Shown here: positions 33,167-43,167 of the stretch, piece by piece
How the letters are laid out: every line of letters begins with the position of its first letter
Position numbering within the stretch: position 1 is the first letter of the stretch
Assembly (NCBI GenBank): GCA_030789695.1
Contig: CM061142.1
Coordinates: forward strand, 284,272,165-284,336,164
Length of the DNA: 64,000 bases
Source: Scilla litardierei
Lineage: Eukaryota; Streptophyta; Magnoliopsida; Asparagales; Asparagaceae
Reading direction: 5' to 3'
Notes under the pieces: model-generated
Database searches by the model: none
Seen by the model: only the letters and a program-made list of their open reading frames with translations
Told to the model about the DNA's origin: nothing
Translations under genes and position numbers: made by a program

Positions 33167-33667
33167 TATTCTCCGGAGTAGTCCTAGCAAGACTACGAAG
33201 GGGGTTTGGATTTGGATCCAGACGTCTAAGACGCGGGTTCTACTCAAGTGAAACTTTCTACCACGTGTCATCGGCTCGGAGGCGAAAGTCGGTTCAGGCG
33301 GATCAGTTCGAGGGTGCGAGGCGGCTCAAGCAGATCGAGTCAAGGCGGCTCGGCTACGAGGATCTTCAGAAGATGGTGCGGTACATCTTGCCTGCTCCAG
33401 GGCCAAGATTCCGGGTATGTGGTTAAGTAATTTTTAGTATATATTTAATTTATCGCTTTAGGATAGATCCCTCTTGGGGTGGTCAGATCCACCCCAAGTT
33501 GGCATAGATGGGGCTAGGTTCTGGCTCCCTCAGAGCCTAGCTAAATTATTTAGCTATCTTAAAAAGTTTTTGTTTTGTTTTTTCCACTGCTCTTTTAAGC
33601 CCCTGTGGTCCGTCCAACTTAGGACGGACACAGACCCGAGCTCTGAGGGTCCGCCAAAACTCCAACA

Positions 33668-33672
33668 CATTG
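33668..33672. repeat. Target site duplication CATTG, right copy (element D)
   Basis: Matches 25582-25586. Confidence 0.95.
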
Positions 33673-34573
33673 GTTTGTCTTTTCCTATTAAAAACTCAAT
33701 TTTTATGCATTGTTTCTCTTTTGCAATGAATTGTGCCATGATTTCTATTGTTATTTCTGAGATTTTCATAATGATTAGTGAGTAGTTCCGTCGTTCTAGG
33801 GCCTAGGGATGAACCCTATGGACCCGATCTTTTGAATTGTGATGAATTTGTGGATTTGTTGCTAAAATTGATAATGGTTAGGTTATGATTGATATATTAC
33901 GAGTAGCTAGGAATTCATATCGAATGGGATTTGCAAGAGATTGGATCCTAATTGATAGGAAGGCCTAGATATTCGATTTAGATTGACAATTGGATTTCTC
34001 TAGATTTGGTTTGCAAGAGATTAGACCAAAGCTAGGATTTTTAATTGTAAATCTATGCTAATATTCGTTTGCAAGAGATTGGACGAATAAGAATTATCAT
34101 AACCTAGGTCGTAGCTCGAGTTTGCAAGAGAGTGGGCTCGAGATACGATTGAACAATGATGTCGTTCTTCACGCTAGCGGCTTAGGCTAGGGTTTGCACG
34201 AGAGTGGGCCCTATCCTAGGTTTGCTATAGACTGGCAATAGCGCGAGAGCGTGAGCTTGGTTCTACATTAAGTTGCGACTAGTTCACCTATATTAAAAAT
34301 TAGCAACAATGAAATTTATGATTCACAAGGATGAGAGACGGTCCCTAGTGGGGATTTCTTATCCCTAGACGCTTTTTATTACATTGATATTTTTTTGATA
34401 CTTGAAAGATTACGACTGTTACACAAAACTATTCTTGTTCTCTTGATAGCTAGGTGATTTGAATAAGACACGGTCATTTGTTCCTCCCTGTGTTCGATAC
34501 CCGCTCGCCACTACACCGTGCGCTTGTGGTAAGACTACAAGTCGTTTTTTAGGTGTATATCCGGACGCGACCA
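33673..34573 (+). repeat. 3' LTR of element C, second part
   Basis: Continues the C LTR (compare 15162-16059) to its end GCGACCA, directly followed by AGAAC and B pol. Confidence 0.93.
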
Positions 34574-34578
34574 AGAAC
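34574..34578. repeat. Target site duplication AGAAC, right copy (element C)
   Basis: Matches 14282-14286. The B integrase codons read through AGAAC on both sides of C. Confidence 0.92.
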
Positions 34579-37287
34579 AAAGTCTCCTTCCTTGAATTCT
34601 TTCTTCAGGATGTGCCGGTCGTGCCACCGCTTCAACTTCTCCTTGTAGATCCTGGCGTTTTCGTAAGCGTCAGGCCGGATCTCGTCAAGTTCATTCAGCT
34701 GGAGTTTTCGATGGCTCCCTACCTCCTTGGCATCAAAGTTCAGATTCTTGACAGCCCAGAATGCCTTATGCTCCAATTCAATGGGTAGATGGCATGCCTT
34801 CCTATAGATAAGTCGGTACGAGGTCGTGCCGATCGGAGTCTTAAACGCGGTCCTGTAGGCCTAGAGTGCATCAGAAAGTTTCGATGACCAATCCTTCCTA
34901 GAGCTAGCCACAGTCTTCTCCATGATACTCTTTATCTCTCTGTTTGAAACTTCCACTTGGCCGCTAGTTTACGGGTGGTAAGCACGCCCGATTCGGTGCT
35001 GCACTCCATGCTTCTTCAAAAGGGTTTCGAATTTCTTTTCTATGAAGTGGCTTCCCCCATCGCTAATTAAGACTCGAGGCACGCCGAACCTCGGGAAGAT
35101 GTTGTTTCTAAAGAATTTGGCCACCACCCAGGAATCATTTGTGGGGCTAACTATCTCCTCCACCCTTTTGGATACATAGTCTACTGCCACCAAAATGTAC
35201 TGGTTCCCAGAGGAAGAAGGAAACGGCCCCATGAAGTCAACTCCCCAAACATCGAAAATCTCGACTTCCAAGATGTAGTGCAGAGGCATTTCGTTTCTCT
35301 TGGATATGTTCCACGTCCTCTGGCATTTGTCGCAAGCCTGGACATAAGCATATGTATCCTTGAAGAGGGTCGACCAGTAGAATCCACTCTGAAAGATCTT
35401 CGCCGTGGTCTTATATGTACTCGCATGCCCTCCACATTGTTGATCATGGCAGTGAGAAATTATGGAGGTCGCCTCTGTTTCGGGAATACACTTCCGTATC
35501 ACCCCATCATTGCAAGTCTTGTAAAGATAGGGTTCGTCCCAATAAAATTTCCGGACTTCGTGGAAGAACTTCTTCTTTTGTTGGTAACTCACATTGTGAG
35601 GCATAATGGCACATGCTAGGTAGTTGGCGATGTCAGCGTACCATGGGGTCCAGACAGAAGAGATAGAGAAAAGATGCTCGTCGGGCAGTGAGTCATCAAT
35701 AGGAGTGGCACCTGGATCAAGAGTAGGCAACCTAGATAGGTGGTCGGCAACGACATTCTCCGCCCCTTTCTTGTCCTTGATCCCCAAGTCGAATTCCTGG
35801 AAGAGGAGTATCCACCTTATGAGGCGCGGCTTGGCTTCCTTCTTGCTCAAAAGGTATTTGAGGGCGGCATGATCGGTGTGCTCGATTACCTTGGCACCCA
35901 CAAGATACGATCGGAACTTGTCCATGGCATGGATGACTGCTAGCAATTCCTTCTCCGGTGCCGTATAATTCCTTTGGGCCTCGTCGAAGGTCTTGCTCGT
36001 ATAGTATATGACGTGCAGATTTTTGTCCTTCCTTTGCCCCAAGCCGGCCCCAACTACATAGTCGCTAGCATCGCACATTAACTCGAAGGTAGACTCCAGT
36101 CGGGCGGTTGAATCACAGGTGCGAAAATAAGGGCTTGCTCCAAAAGGCGGAAGGCTTCCATACACTCGTCATCGAAGACGAGAGGTGTATCCTTCATGAG
36201 GAGCTGAGTCAAGGGCCTAGAAATTTTAGAGAAGTCCTTTATGAACCGGGGGTAGAGCCCCGCATGTCCTAAGAAACCACGAACTCCCCGAAGGTTAAGT
36301 GGAGACGGAAGCTTTTCGATCACATCTACCTTTGCCTTGTCTACCTCAATCCCTCTTGAAGAAATAATGTGCCCCAATACGACTCCTTCTTGGAACATAA
36401 AGTGTCATTTCTCCCAATTTAGAACTAGCCCTTTATCATGGCACCTTTTCAGGACTTTAGTCAGATTTCGGAGAGACGGGTCGAACTCCGTTCGATAGAC
36501 GGAAAAATCATCCATGAAGACCTCCATTATATCCTGGGAGTAATCCGAGAAAATTAAGGACATCAATCTTTGAAATGTAGCTGGAGCGTTGCAAAGCCCA
36601 AACGGCATCCTCCTGTAAGCATTCGTACCAAGTAAAAGTTGTCTTTTCATGGTCATCATTGTGGATGGGGATTTGCAGAAAGCCAGCGTACCCATCCATA
36701 AAGCAGAAGTAGTTATGCTTGGCCAGTCTCTCGAGCATCTGATCAATAAAGGGAGAGGATAGTGATCTTTCCTTGTGGCCTTGTTCAATTTTCGGTAATT
36801 GATGCACATCCGATATCCGGTGATGGTCCTCGTGGGTATAAGCTCGTTTTTCTCATTACGAATGACCTGCATTCCTCCCTTCTTGGGCACAACATGCACC
36901 GGGCTAACCCAACGACTGTCAGAAATAGGGTAGATAACCCGGCTTGGAGGAGTCTAACAATCTCCTTCTTGACTACTTCCATCATGATGGGTTTCAATCT
37001 TCGTTGTGGCTCGATGGAAGAGGCGTACTCATCTTCAAGCAATATCATATGCGAGAAAAGCCCCAAGCTCAGTCCCTTCAGGTCTTCAATTGCATACCCG
37101 AAAAATTCTTAAATTTTTTTAGAACATCGAGCAGTTTGGTCATTTGGTCTTCGCGTAGCGAGGAGTTCACTACGACTGGCTGCGTCGAATCCTCCCCCAA
37201 ATATTCATACTTTAGTCCCGGGGGCAGCTCCTTCATCTTTACTTCGTGTGGCCCCGATGCGTATTTCTCAAGCTGTGCATCTTCCAA
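34579..37287 (-). pseudogene. pol: Element B pol: RT, RNase H, integrase, with frameshifts and stops
   Basis: On the minus strand from 37287: KELPPGLKYEYLGED leader to RT, then RT with VPKKGGMQVI, YRMCINYRKLNKATRKDHYPLP and the catalytic FMDDFSVY (about 36510). RNase H follows ([20 protein letters not shown], about 36090-35750), then integrase with an HHCC-like finger (CDKCQRT), WGVDFMGPF and ISDGGSHF. Several frameshifts (near 37080, 36900, 36650, 36400, 36110) and stops (near 34969) inactivate it. The frame from 36165 to 34969 (398 residues) is the longest intact piece, covering RNase H and most of integrase. The C-terminus lies beyond C at 14281-14047. Confidence 0.88.
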
Positions 37288-37850
37288 TGAAAGCGCCCTT
37301 CCTGGAGTTTCGGGATGTCAACATCCGAAACTTCACCTTCAACCATTGGTTCGTGGGGCGAATTTTTGCATGGTGGTGTAAAGCACATGTAGGAAGACTC
37401 TGGTTCCATCTCAAATGTGTGACCACTATCCGGCAAAAATGCTTCGACACGAAAACAAGTCTCAATAGTGGTCGACTCTTCACCACCACCTCTACTGCCA
37501 TCGTGGTCCCAAGTTTCATGGTACTCCGTAGAAGTCTGCAAGGATAGGATAGGTTCCTGCTCACTGTACTCCACAAACCCTGACATAGGTTCCTCCAGAC
37601 AAGCCTCCCCGTAGGCGTATGGCTCCCCCTCACTGAAGTCGGTACTGGGCATGTCAATAAGCTCTGCTTCATCGGAAGGAAAAAAGAGTGTCGCGTCTGG
37701 ATGTTGCTGGATGTCAAGATTCCTTTGTTGATTTTCTACTGCGGCTGACAGAAAGGATAGGATGCTGGAATGTTCATAGATTCTGTAAGACTCTGGGCTA
37801 AATAGCTGACGTGGTGTGCATGTGCCCAAATATCGCCTGAAACGGCACAT
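37239..37850 (-). CDS. Acidic ORF in the place of gag-protease, element B
   Basis: The frame could start at ATG 37850 (MCRFRRYLGTC...), about 280 bases inside the primer site. The longer reading from 38180 begins in the LTR and is unlikely. The product is about 203 residues, acidic and serine-rich (SDEAELIDMPSTDFSEGEPY), with no capsid, zinc knuckle or protease motif. It overlaps the start of the RT-side frame (37287). It may be a leftover linker between protease and RT or an unrelated spacer ORF. B therefore lacked Gag and protease, or lost them by deletion. Confidence 0.35.
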   Translation of the reverse strand: MCRFRRYLGTCTPRQLFSPESYRIYEHSSILSFLSAAVENQQRNLDIQQHPDATLFFPSDEAELIDMPSTDFSEGEPYAYGEACLEEPMSGFVEYSEQEPILSLQTSTEYHETWDHDGSRGGGEESTTIETCFRVEAFLPDSGHTFEMEPESSYMCFTPPCKNSPHEPMVEGEVSDVDIPKLQEGRFHWKMHSLRNTHRGHTK

Positions 37851-38133
37851 GACATTCTTGCTATAGAGCAGAAAACCTGTAAGAAAAAGAAAGAGAGAGG
37901 ACTGCAAGGATAGAGAGCACGTTAATAGCAGAAGTTGTATGAACGGATAGATAATAAATGATGATGGCAGTATGGAGACATAGTCTACCAACCATCTACA
38001 ACGGATATACACAATATACACAATATGTCCAAGTAAAATTAAAAAAGGTGAAGAATGTGAAAATGATCTCGTGGTAAGGATGTGAACTAGTCTCGGGGGT
38101 TCACAGGGTCGTAAAAGAAACAAGCATGTTGCC
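37851..38133 (-). other. Leader between primer site and first ORF, element B
   Basis: Non-coding, AT-rich, with nothing recognised. Confidence 0.5.
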
Positions 38134-38151
38134 TCCCCGGCAACGGTGCCA
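38134..38151 (-). other. Primer binding site (tRNA-Asp), element B
   Basis: TGGCACCGTTGCCGGGGA on the minus strand, one base different from the site in A and E. It starts seven bases inside the LTR end. Confidence 0.85.
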
Positions 38152-38158
38152 TATAGCT

Positions 38159-39662
38159 TGACGTCCCCTAGATTTGGCATTATATGCAGTAGGATCGGGG
38201 ATACCAGATTTAAATATTTGTAACCGCATCGAACTCAGGGAGGCATGTGTTGTGCTTTTTTCAAGAAGGAACCGGATCACCCGGTGGGTGAACTAGCCCT
38301 ATCACAAGGTGGGTTGTCACGAAATAGAACTACGAAGGATGTAAGATATAAAAGGGAACCTAGGACCTTGATTTCAACCCTATCATGTGCCCTCTCTATT
38401 ACAACCGACGGATAGGAATAAGATCGGATTCTAGGGTTTAGTGGTGAGACGTTGCCTCTAAGAGTGATACCTAGTGTCCCATGGGCCCGATATTCCGATC
38501 GATGCCCAGGATGATACGCTAGGTCTACCCGGGTTCGGATGGTGGGCATTCCCATGTCCATTAACACCGACCGACTCCGGGAGCACTAAGCTCGCAACGA
38601 TTACTCCCAACATTTCATCCTGCCATTCCCACGTGCTAGGATTCAATGTCTAAGCTAGGGGTGTGAGCTGTGGCTAGGAGATCAAACTCCCGTTTTATTT
38701 CCCCTTGGCCCGACGGTCAGAGGCGGTCTTTCTCCTGCCAATGAAAATAAAAAGCCACGTGTAACCATCTAAATTCCTAAATCATATCGAAGCCCTAATC
38801 TTTTGGTCGTTCTAGGGAGAACCCACGAAGGGGCTTCCACCAATGCCCTAGACTGGGGAACTACTCACGATTCATTGCAAAAATAGCAACACAAGAAAAT
38901 TTAACCATTGGAATCAAGATCAAGAAATAGAAATACGGAGCAAATAGTATTAAGAACGAAATGTTAAAGTATCAAGACAATCAGAGAACTTACAAAACAA
39001 AATAAAATTGCAGCCGCCAAAATCCCAAAAAGGCAGTCTGAAAAAAAATGGGGATCCGTTTCTGGGAAAAACTAGGGTTATATATATAGAAAAACGTCCA
39101 CCCGATCCGTTGAAGCATCAACCGATCGGGTAAGATGGATACCGACTTAGTCTTCAGCTTTTAAGATACATCACCCGATCACTAAACCGATCGGGTGAGT
39201 CGTCGGGTGGTGAGCTGGGAGAATTTGGCTACAGATGAACCGATCGGGTGAGATTTCACCCGATCGGTTGGAATTCAGCTCCAAAAGACAGAGACCACTG
39301 TCACCACCACACGGTCACTGAACCGATCGGGTGGGCTCTTCTTCACTGCTGCCTCTGTCTGGGTCGGATACTCGTGCACGAACCGATCGGGTGGGTCTGT
39401 CCACCCGATCGGTTGAGGGCTGAAATATGATACTCTTCGACGTTTGGCCCTTGGGATCGCGCGTGGCACCTCCCGTTGCTTCGGAGACTCATGATATCTG
39501 CTTTATATGTCCCCAGCACTGGCAATCTCCTGCAATGGCACAAAAACACAAAGAAGTGAAAGAAAACTAAAAACACACAAAAGAGTGGATACGAAACAAC
39601 GGAAAACAACGAAAAATCACGAAGAATATGTGCGTGAATATTTAAAATATAAACGCACGTTA
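38159..39662 (-). repeat. 5' LTR of element B
   Basis: About 1504 bp, reading TAACGTGCGTTT... to ...GGGACGTCA on the minus strand. The start corresponds to TGACGTGCG in A, with the second base mutated. Palindromes cluster at 39097-39418, and a TATATATA motif (39079-39089) lies about 10 bases downstream of the cluster. The downstream half differs from A, so B and A are different subfamilies. Confidence 0.82.
39079..39418 (-). promoter_or_regulatory. U3 palindrome cluster and TATA, element B LTR
   Basis: About eight copies of CACCCGATCGGTTG/ACCGATCGGGTG (39097-39418) lead on the minus strand into CTATATATATAAC (39079-39089). Confidence 0.7.
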
Positions 39663-40081
39663 GGGAGGAAGAGTGATAAGAATCTGGAGTCTTCGGTCCA
39701 TTCTAAAATGGGTGAAGCTTTAGATGTGGGTTTTGGGGTAGACACGTGTAAAGATTTGGTCTTAAGGAGAGGATAGATGATAAACTTCTCATTCGCTTTG
39801 TCACTACCGAAAGGGGTAGTTGACTAGAGTTAGAGAGGTCGGTGGAGTACTCATGATGCAACAAGCGATAATTAATGGTTTGCTCCGTTTATCCGAATAA
39901 AAAGCGAGATGATAGATTTCCCACTCCTGTAAGGGGGAGTTACGAGAGGCCCCTCCAGTGCCAGTGTCTCTGGTTGAGGTACCACTTTTCACCCACCCTG
40001 GGTGAAGTCCTGCTCCTTAAGTGTCCTATTATTTACACGGGTTCCCAAACATATGAATTGATAACTTAAAGTGATTGTCTT
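39663..40081. other. Flanking sequence between B and G, no gene seen
   Basis: Continuous with 50987 onward before G inserted. The short plus-strand frame to 39776 (GRKSDKNLESSVHSKMGEALD...) is open but unfamiliar. Probably older decayed repeat DNA. Confidence 0.4.
40077..40081. repeat. Target site duplication GTCTT, left copy (element G)
   Basis: GTCTT precedes TGTCACGCC and recurs at 50982-50986. Confidence 0.93.
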
Positions 40082-43000
40082 TGTCACGCCCCGCTTCCCA
40101 AACGACGGAGGCGAAGCGTGACTAAGGCCCGCTTAGGCCGGAGCTGAGAAGCCCAGACCCAAAAAGCGTCTGTGTGGTACTCCAAGACGAAGGAACAGGT
40201 CCCTGCATGTTAGTACAGAACAATAAAAGTGCTGAAATAGAAAACATTCATTTTATTCCAAATTTATCAATCCAGAGTACCGAGAGTCTAACAAAAGCCT
40301 GAGTCGGCTACAACGACAGAAAAGTAAACTACTGGTGCAAGCACCCAACCTAGACAGAAAGTAAAAGGTGCAACGCACCCAACAACCTATAGTGGAACCT
40401 CTAAAATCGAAAACACGAAGATCTCTAACTATGGTCCTCCTCGGGCACGTACTCAAGATCGACGTCCTCCGGCTCTACGTCCTCGGGTAGCTCTGCCTCG
40501 TCGATGTACTCTGGCTCCACACATGACGTACAGCACATAAAAGAAGAGAACTGTACGTCAGATAAAGTCTACAAAAGAGGTCAGACTCTACTGCTAGTGT
40601 ACCGAACTATTAAACATCAGTTTACTGGTTGATTAGCATGCATGGGTTATAGTAGTGTAACAAAAAGAAGTAACGCAGCAGGAAAGTAAAGCGTAGCAAG
40701 TAGTAGTCGTAGCGTGTGCTACTAACTACGGGACTAACCTAAAGGGGTCGTGACAAGACGTGACAAGACCAGCAAGACAGGACAGGACACGACAAGACAA
40801 GACACGTGTGACTCGAAGGGTTCATGCCTTACGGTTCGGGGGGGATCAGACCCTCTTGCCGTGTGCACGCTCAACCCTACCCCAACCCAAGTGCTAAAGA
40901 CAAGTCCGTACAAGGGATCACTCGGAGAGTGCCTTATTGCTCGCAGGCTATGTATCAGTACAAGGGATCACTCAGAGAGTGCCATATTACCCGCAGGCTG
41001 TGTATCAGTACAAGGGATCACTCAGAGAGTGCCCTATTGCCCGCAGGCTGTGTATCCGTACAAGGGATCACTCAGAGAGTGCCCTATTGCCCGTAGGCTG
41101 TGTATCCATACAAGGGATCACTCGGAGAGTGCCCTATTGCCCGCAGGCTGTGTAAAACAAGACCCGACGTGACATGACAGGGGATAGTTTTTCTAGGGTG
41201 TCCACACGCACGCACACACAAGATAACCCTACGGTGTCGAAAGTTATTGTTGTTACGCCTAGACTTTGCCGTCAAGTCTAGGTCGTCAGGGCGTCCCGGA
41301 CGCTATCATTTCACGTCTGGTTCTATTTGTTCACAGTCTAATAGTTCTAGCAGTTTAAGGCCAAGGCACGGCCAAAAGCGCAAGTGAAATACACTTGCCT
41401 GCGGTGGCGAGTGTGTCGTCCGTCCGGGGCGTCTCGTCTAGGCGTCTCGTCCGCGGTAGTCCGTCTGAAACAGTGTCACGGCGACGTTGTCAGGTCGTGA
41501 TTTTCATCAAGTCCTATTAGGGTTTGTTTCTAGGTTATCGGGGCTATCCTATTTGTCAACGTCACATTTTGGTGTTTCGTTCAACCTAGATCGACCACTA
41601 CCCTATATGCACAGAAAAATTGTCCGATGGTCGATTTCTACAGTGAGCAGCGTTTTACTGGTGCGGAAAAGTAAATTTAGTTCGAGTTGTCCGATTTTAG
41701 TTAGGGTTCAGTTTTGCTACGGTGTGGGTTTCGCTACGAGTTAGGGGACCAACCTCTCCGGTGTCTGGGGTAGTGCAGACGTAGCATCTGGACTGCAGGA
41801 GATCTGCGGCATCTACGGCGTCTCGACTACGGGTAACGTAGTGAGACTCGTCCAGGTAGCGGAGGAAGTGTGGCAGTGGGCACGATCAGTCCGACGGCAA
41901 AATAGCGAGCTACGAAGTGTAACGGCGATGAAAAACCCGTTGGAACGCTAGTCCAAGGGCCGTTCGGCCTAGAAGTCGTCGCGGGGTTCCTCCGGCCTAG
42001 GGGGTGCTCAGTCAGATCTGCAAGGGCCGCTGACAGCGGCGCGACAGACGGCGGTTGCCACTGGTGCTGTGGCGGCGCGAAGATCAGGGAGCGCAGCGCG
42101 CTGCAATAGCGAGCGGCGACAGTGGGGGTCTGCGCGGGGGCTGCAGGTGGTTGGGCAGCGTTGTGAGGGGCTCTATCGTGCGGGCGGATGTGGAAGGCGA
42201 CCGGGAGGGAAAAACGTGCGACGCAGCGGCGGCAGAGAGCGCAGCAGGCGGTGGCGGGAAACGCTCGGGGGCAGGGCATCGCTGATGCGTGGTCGGCGGA
42301 GAGCAGCACGCGCGGGTGGCTGTTGGCTGAGGGGTTATGCGGCACGGATGAGGGGATGCGGTGGCGAGACGGGGGGCTAAGAGGGGGAAACTCGGCGGCG
42401 GAGGCTGTGAACGAGGGGAGGCCGCGAGTGAGAGAGAAAAGGAGATCGGGTGGTTTTGTGTGGCCGACGGCTGAGGATTTCAGCCTAGGGTTAACGTGAT
42501 GGGGAAAAATAATTTTAGGTTAGGGTTAGATAGTTTAGGATTAATTATAATAAGAGAAGTTAGCTAAATAGACATTAGATATGGGTTAAATGTGGGAGGG
42601 GTTTAGGGATAGAGGGTGTGTAATCTGGGATAAGTATAGGGGACAAATAGAAAAGCAGTTTAGGAAAGATATCATGAGATTAATTAGAGATATAGCCAGA
42701 TTTGGCTATCAAATTCGAATTTGAACTGGTTGGGCTAATCAACGGTCGAGACTTCTCCGAGCGATAACTCTCAAACCGGGCGGCAGAAAAATAATCCGAA
42801 AAATACCGGGGAGATCGTGGAGACGAGACGCACAGATCTACAGAGCCTGATCATGCGCTACGCCTACCAAAAATAAATGTAAAATTGGAAACGGCATGTT
42901 GAGTCAAATGACTAAAACGCCCATATCATTCAAAGTCGTTTTGCGAGAAAACGAGCCGTGAAACGACGTTCTCAAAAATTACAATAAAATTCTACACTCA

Positions 43001-43122
43001 CAAACAATCACAACGGCATATCACATCGCATATTTCGGAGTTCAGAAATAGCAAAATAAAAATACGTGCACATAAAGCACGTGCACGTAGAAAATCCATA
43101 AAGTCGGAAAGCGACCGTTACA
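40082..43122 (-). repeat. 3' LTR of element G
   Basis: On the plus strand it runs TGTCACGCCCCGC...CCGTTACA. It contains five 50-bp tandem repeats and a GC-rich segment (41830-42500) whose R/G/A-rich frames are not genes. It pairs with 47952-50981. Confidence 0.93.
40909..41154 (+). repeat. 50-bp tandem repeat, five copies, left LTR of G
   Basis: Units start TACAAGGGATCACTC at 40909, 40959, 41009, 41059 and 41109. Each contains the interrupted palindrome CACTC-NGA-GAGTG followed by CCCTATTGCCCGCAGGCTGT. The unit length is 50 bp and there is no unique spacer, so it is not a CRISPR array. Confidence 0.95.
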
Positions 43123-43134
43123 CTCTACCCCACT
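43123..43134 (-). other. Polypurine tract of element G
   Basis: AGTGGGGTAGAG on the minus strand abuts the 3' LTR start TGTAACGG. Confidence 0.8.
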
Positions 43135-43167
43135 AAAATAAAGATTCCGTCCTTGGAATCAACAACA

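Larger units (their letters stand above)
25587..33667 (+). mobile_element. Element D: pol-less Copia element with Gag (TR-GAG type)
   Basis: The LTRs begin TGTAGGAGGATATGTG and end CCAACA, with CATTG duplicated on each side. The interior (27976-32013) has an iMet-type primer site and one Gag ORF. There is no protease, integrase, RT or RNase H. The AT-rich leader (27991-29938) and trailer (30767-32000) hold no long frame. It inserted into the 3' LTR of C and the two LTRs are very similar apart from a deletion, so it is the youngest element in the B/A/C/D nest apart from the rearrangements. Confidence 0.92.
32014..33667 (+). repeat. 3' LTR of element D (internally deleted)
   Basis: 1654 bp. 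It lacks about 0.8 kb of the 5' LTR: the sequence jumps at 32456-32461 from the counterpart of about 26035 to that of about 26840. It carries a larger GC-rich cluster (32525-32690), a TATA box (33020-33028) and a CT repeat (33119-33162). Confidence 0.92.
14287..34573 (+). mobile_element. Element C: Athila-like Ty3 element, rearranged, inserted in B pol
   Basis: The LTRs begin TGATCACTCC and end GCGACCA: left 14287-16059 (1773 bp), right 24713-25586 plus 33673-34573 (1775 bp, split by Copia D). AGAAC flanks the element and B's integrase frame continues on both sides. The interior keeps the end of RT, RNase H, integrase, a palindrome cluster, ORF1 and a 3' region with polypurine tract. PBS, gag, protease and most of RT are missing; their place is taken by a minus-strand copy of B pol (16060-17427). 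LTR identity by eye is about 97-98 percent, so insertion was fairly recent. Confidence 0.88.
1..39662 (-). mobile_element. Element B: Athila-like Ty3 retrotransposon, minus strand, open at left edge
   Basis: Read on the minus strand the order is 5' LTR (39662-38159), primer binding site for tRNA-Asp (38151-38134), an acidic ORF, RT, RNase H and integrase (37287-34579, continuing at 14281-14047), an internal palindrome cluster, ORF1 (1953-850) and a 3' region running off position 1. RT-RNase H-integrase order, the tRNA-Asp site and a late ORF after pol are features of the Athila lineage. Gag and protease are absent. The element is split by three younger insertions at 2501-5517, 5749-13847 and 14287-34573. 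The reading frame and the flanking repeats join across each gap, which shows that B is one element. Its 3' LTR and target duplication lie outside the window. Confidence 0.8.

Noticed and set aside
37851..38180. N-terminal extension of the B acidic ORF to 38180
   Set aside because: It would begin inside the LTR and read through the tRNA-Asp primer site, giving a hydrophobic, non-conserved stretch.
40909..41154. Direct repeats resembling a CRISPR array
   Set aside because: The 50-bp units are tandem with no unique spacers, the setting is a plant LTR, and the paired LTR has the same array.
42055..42499. Several overlapping R/G/A-rich open frames
   Set aside because: They lie in the GC-rich part of the G LTR, in all frames and both strands, and the partner frames in the other LTR (49683-50237) differ by indels.
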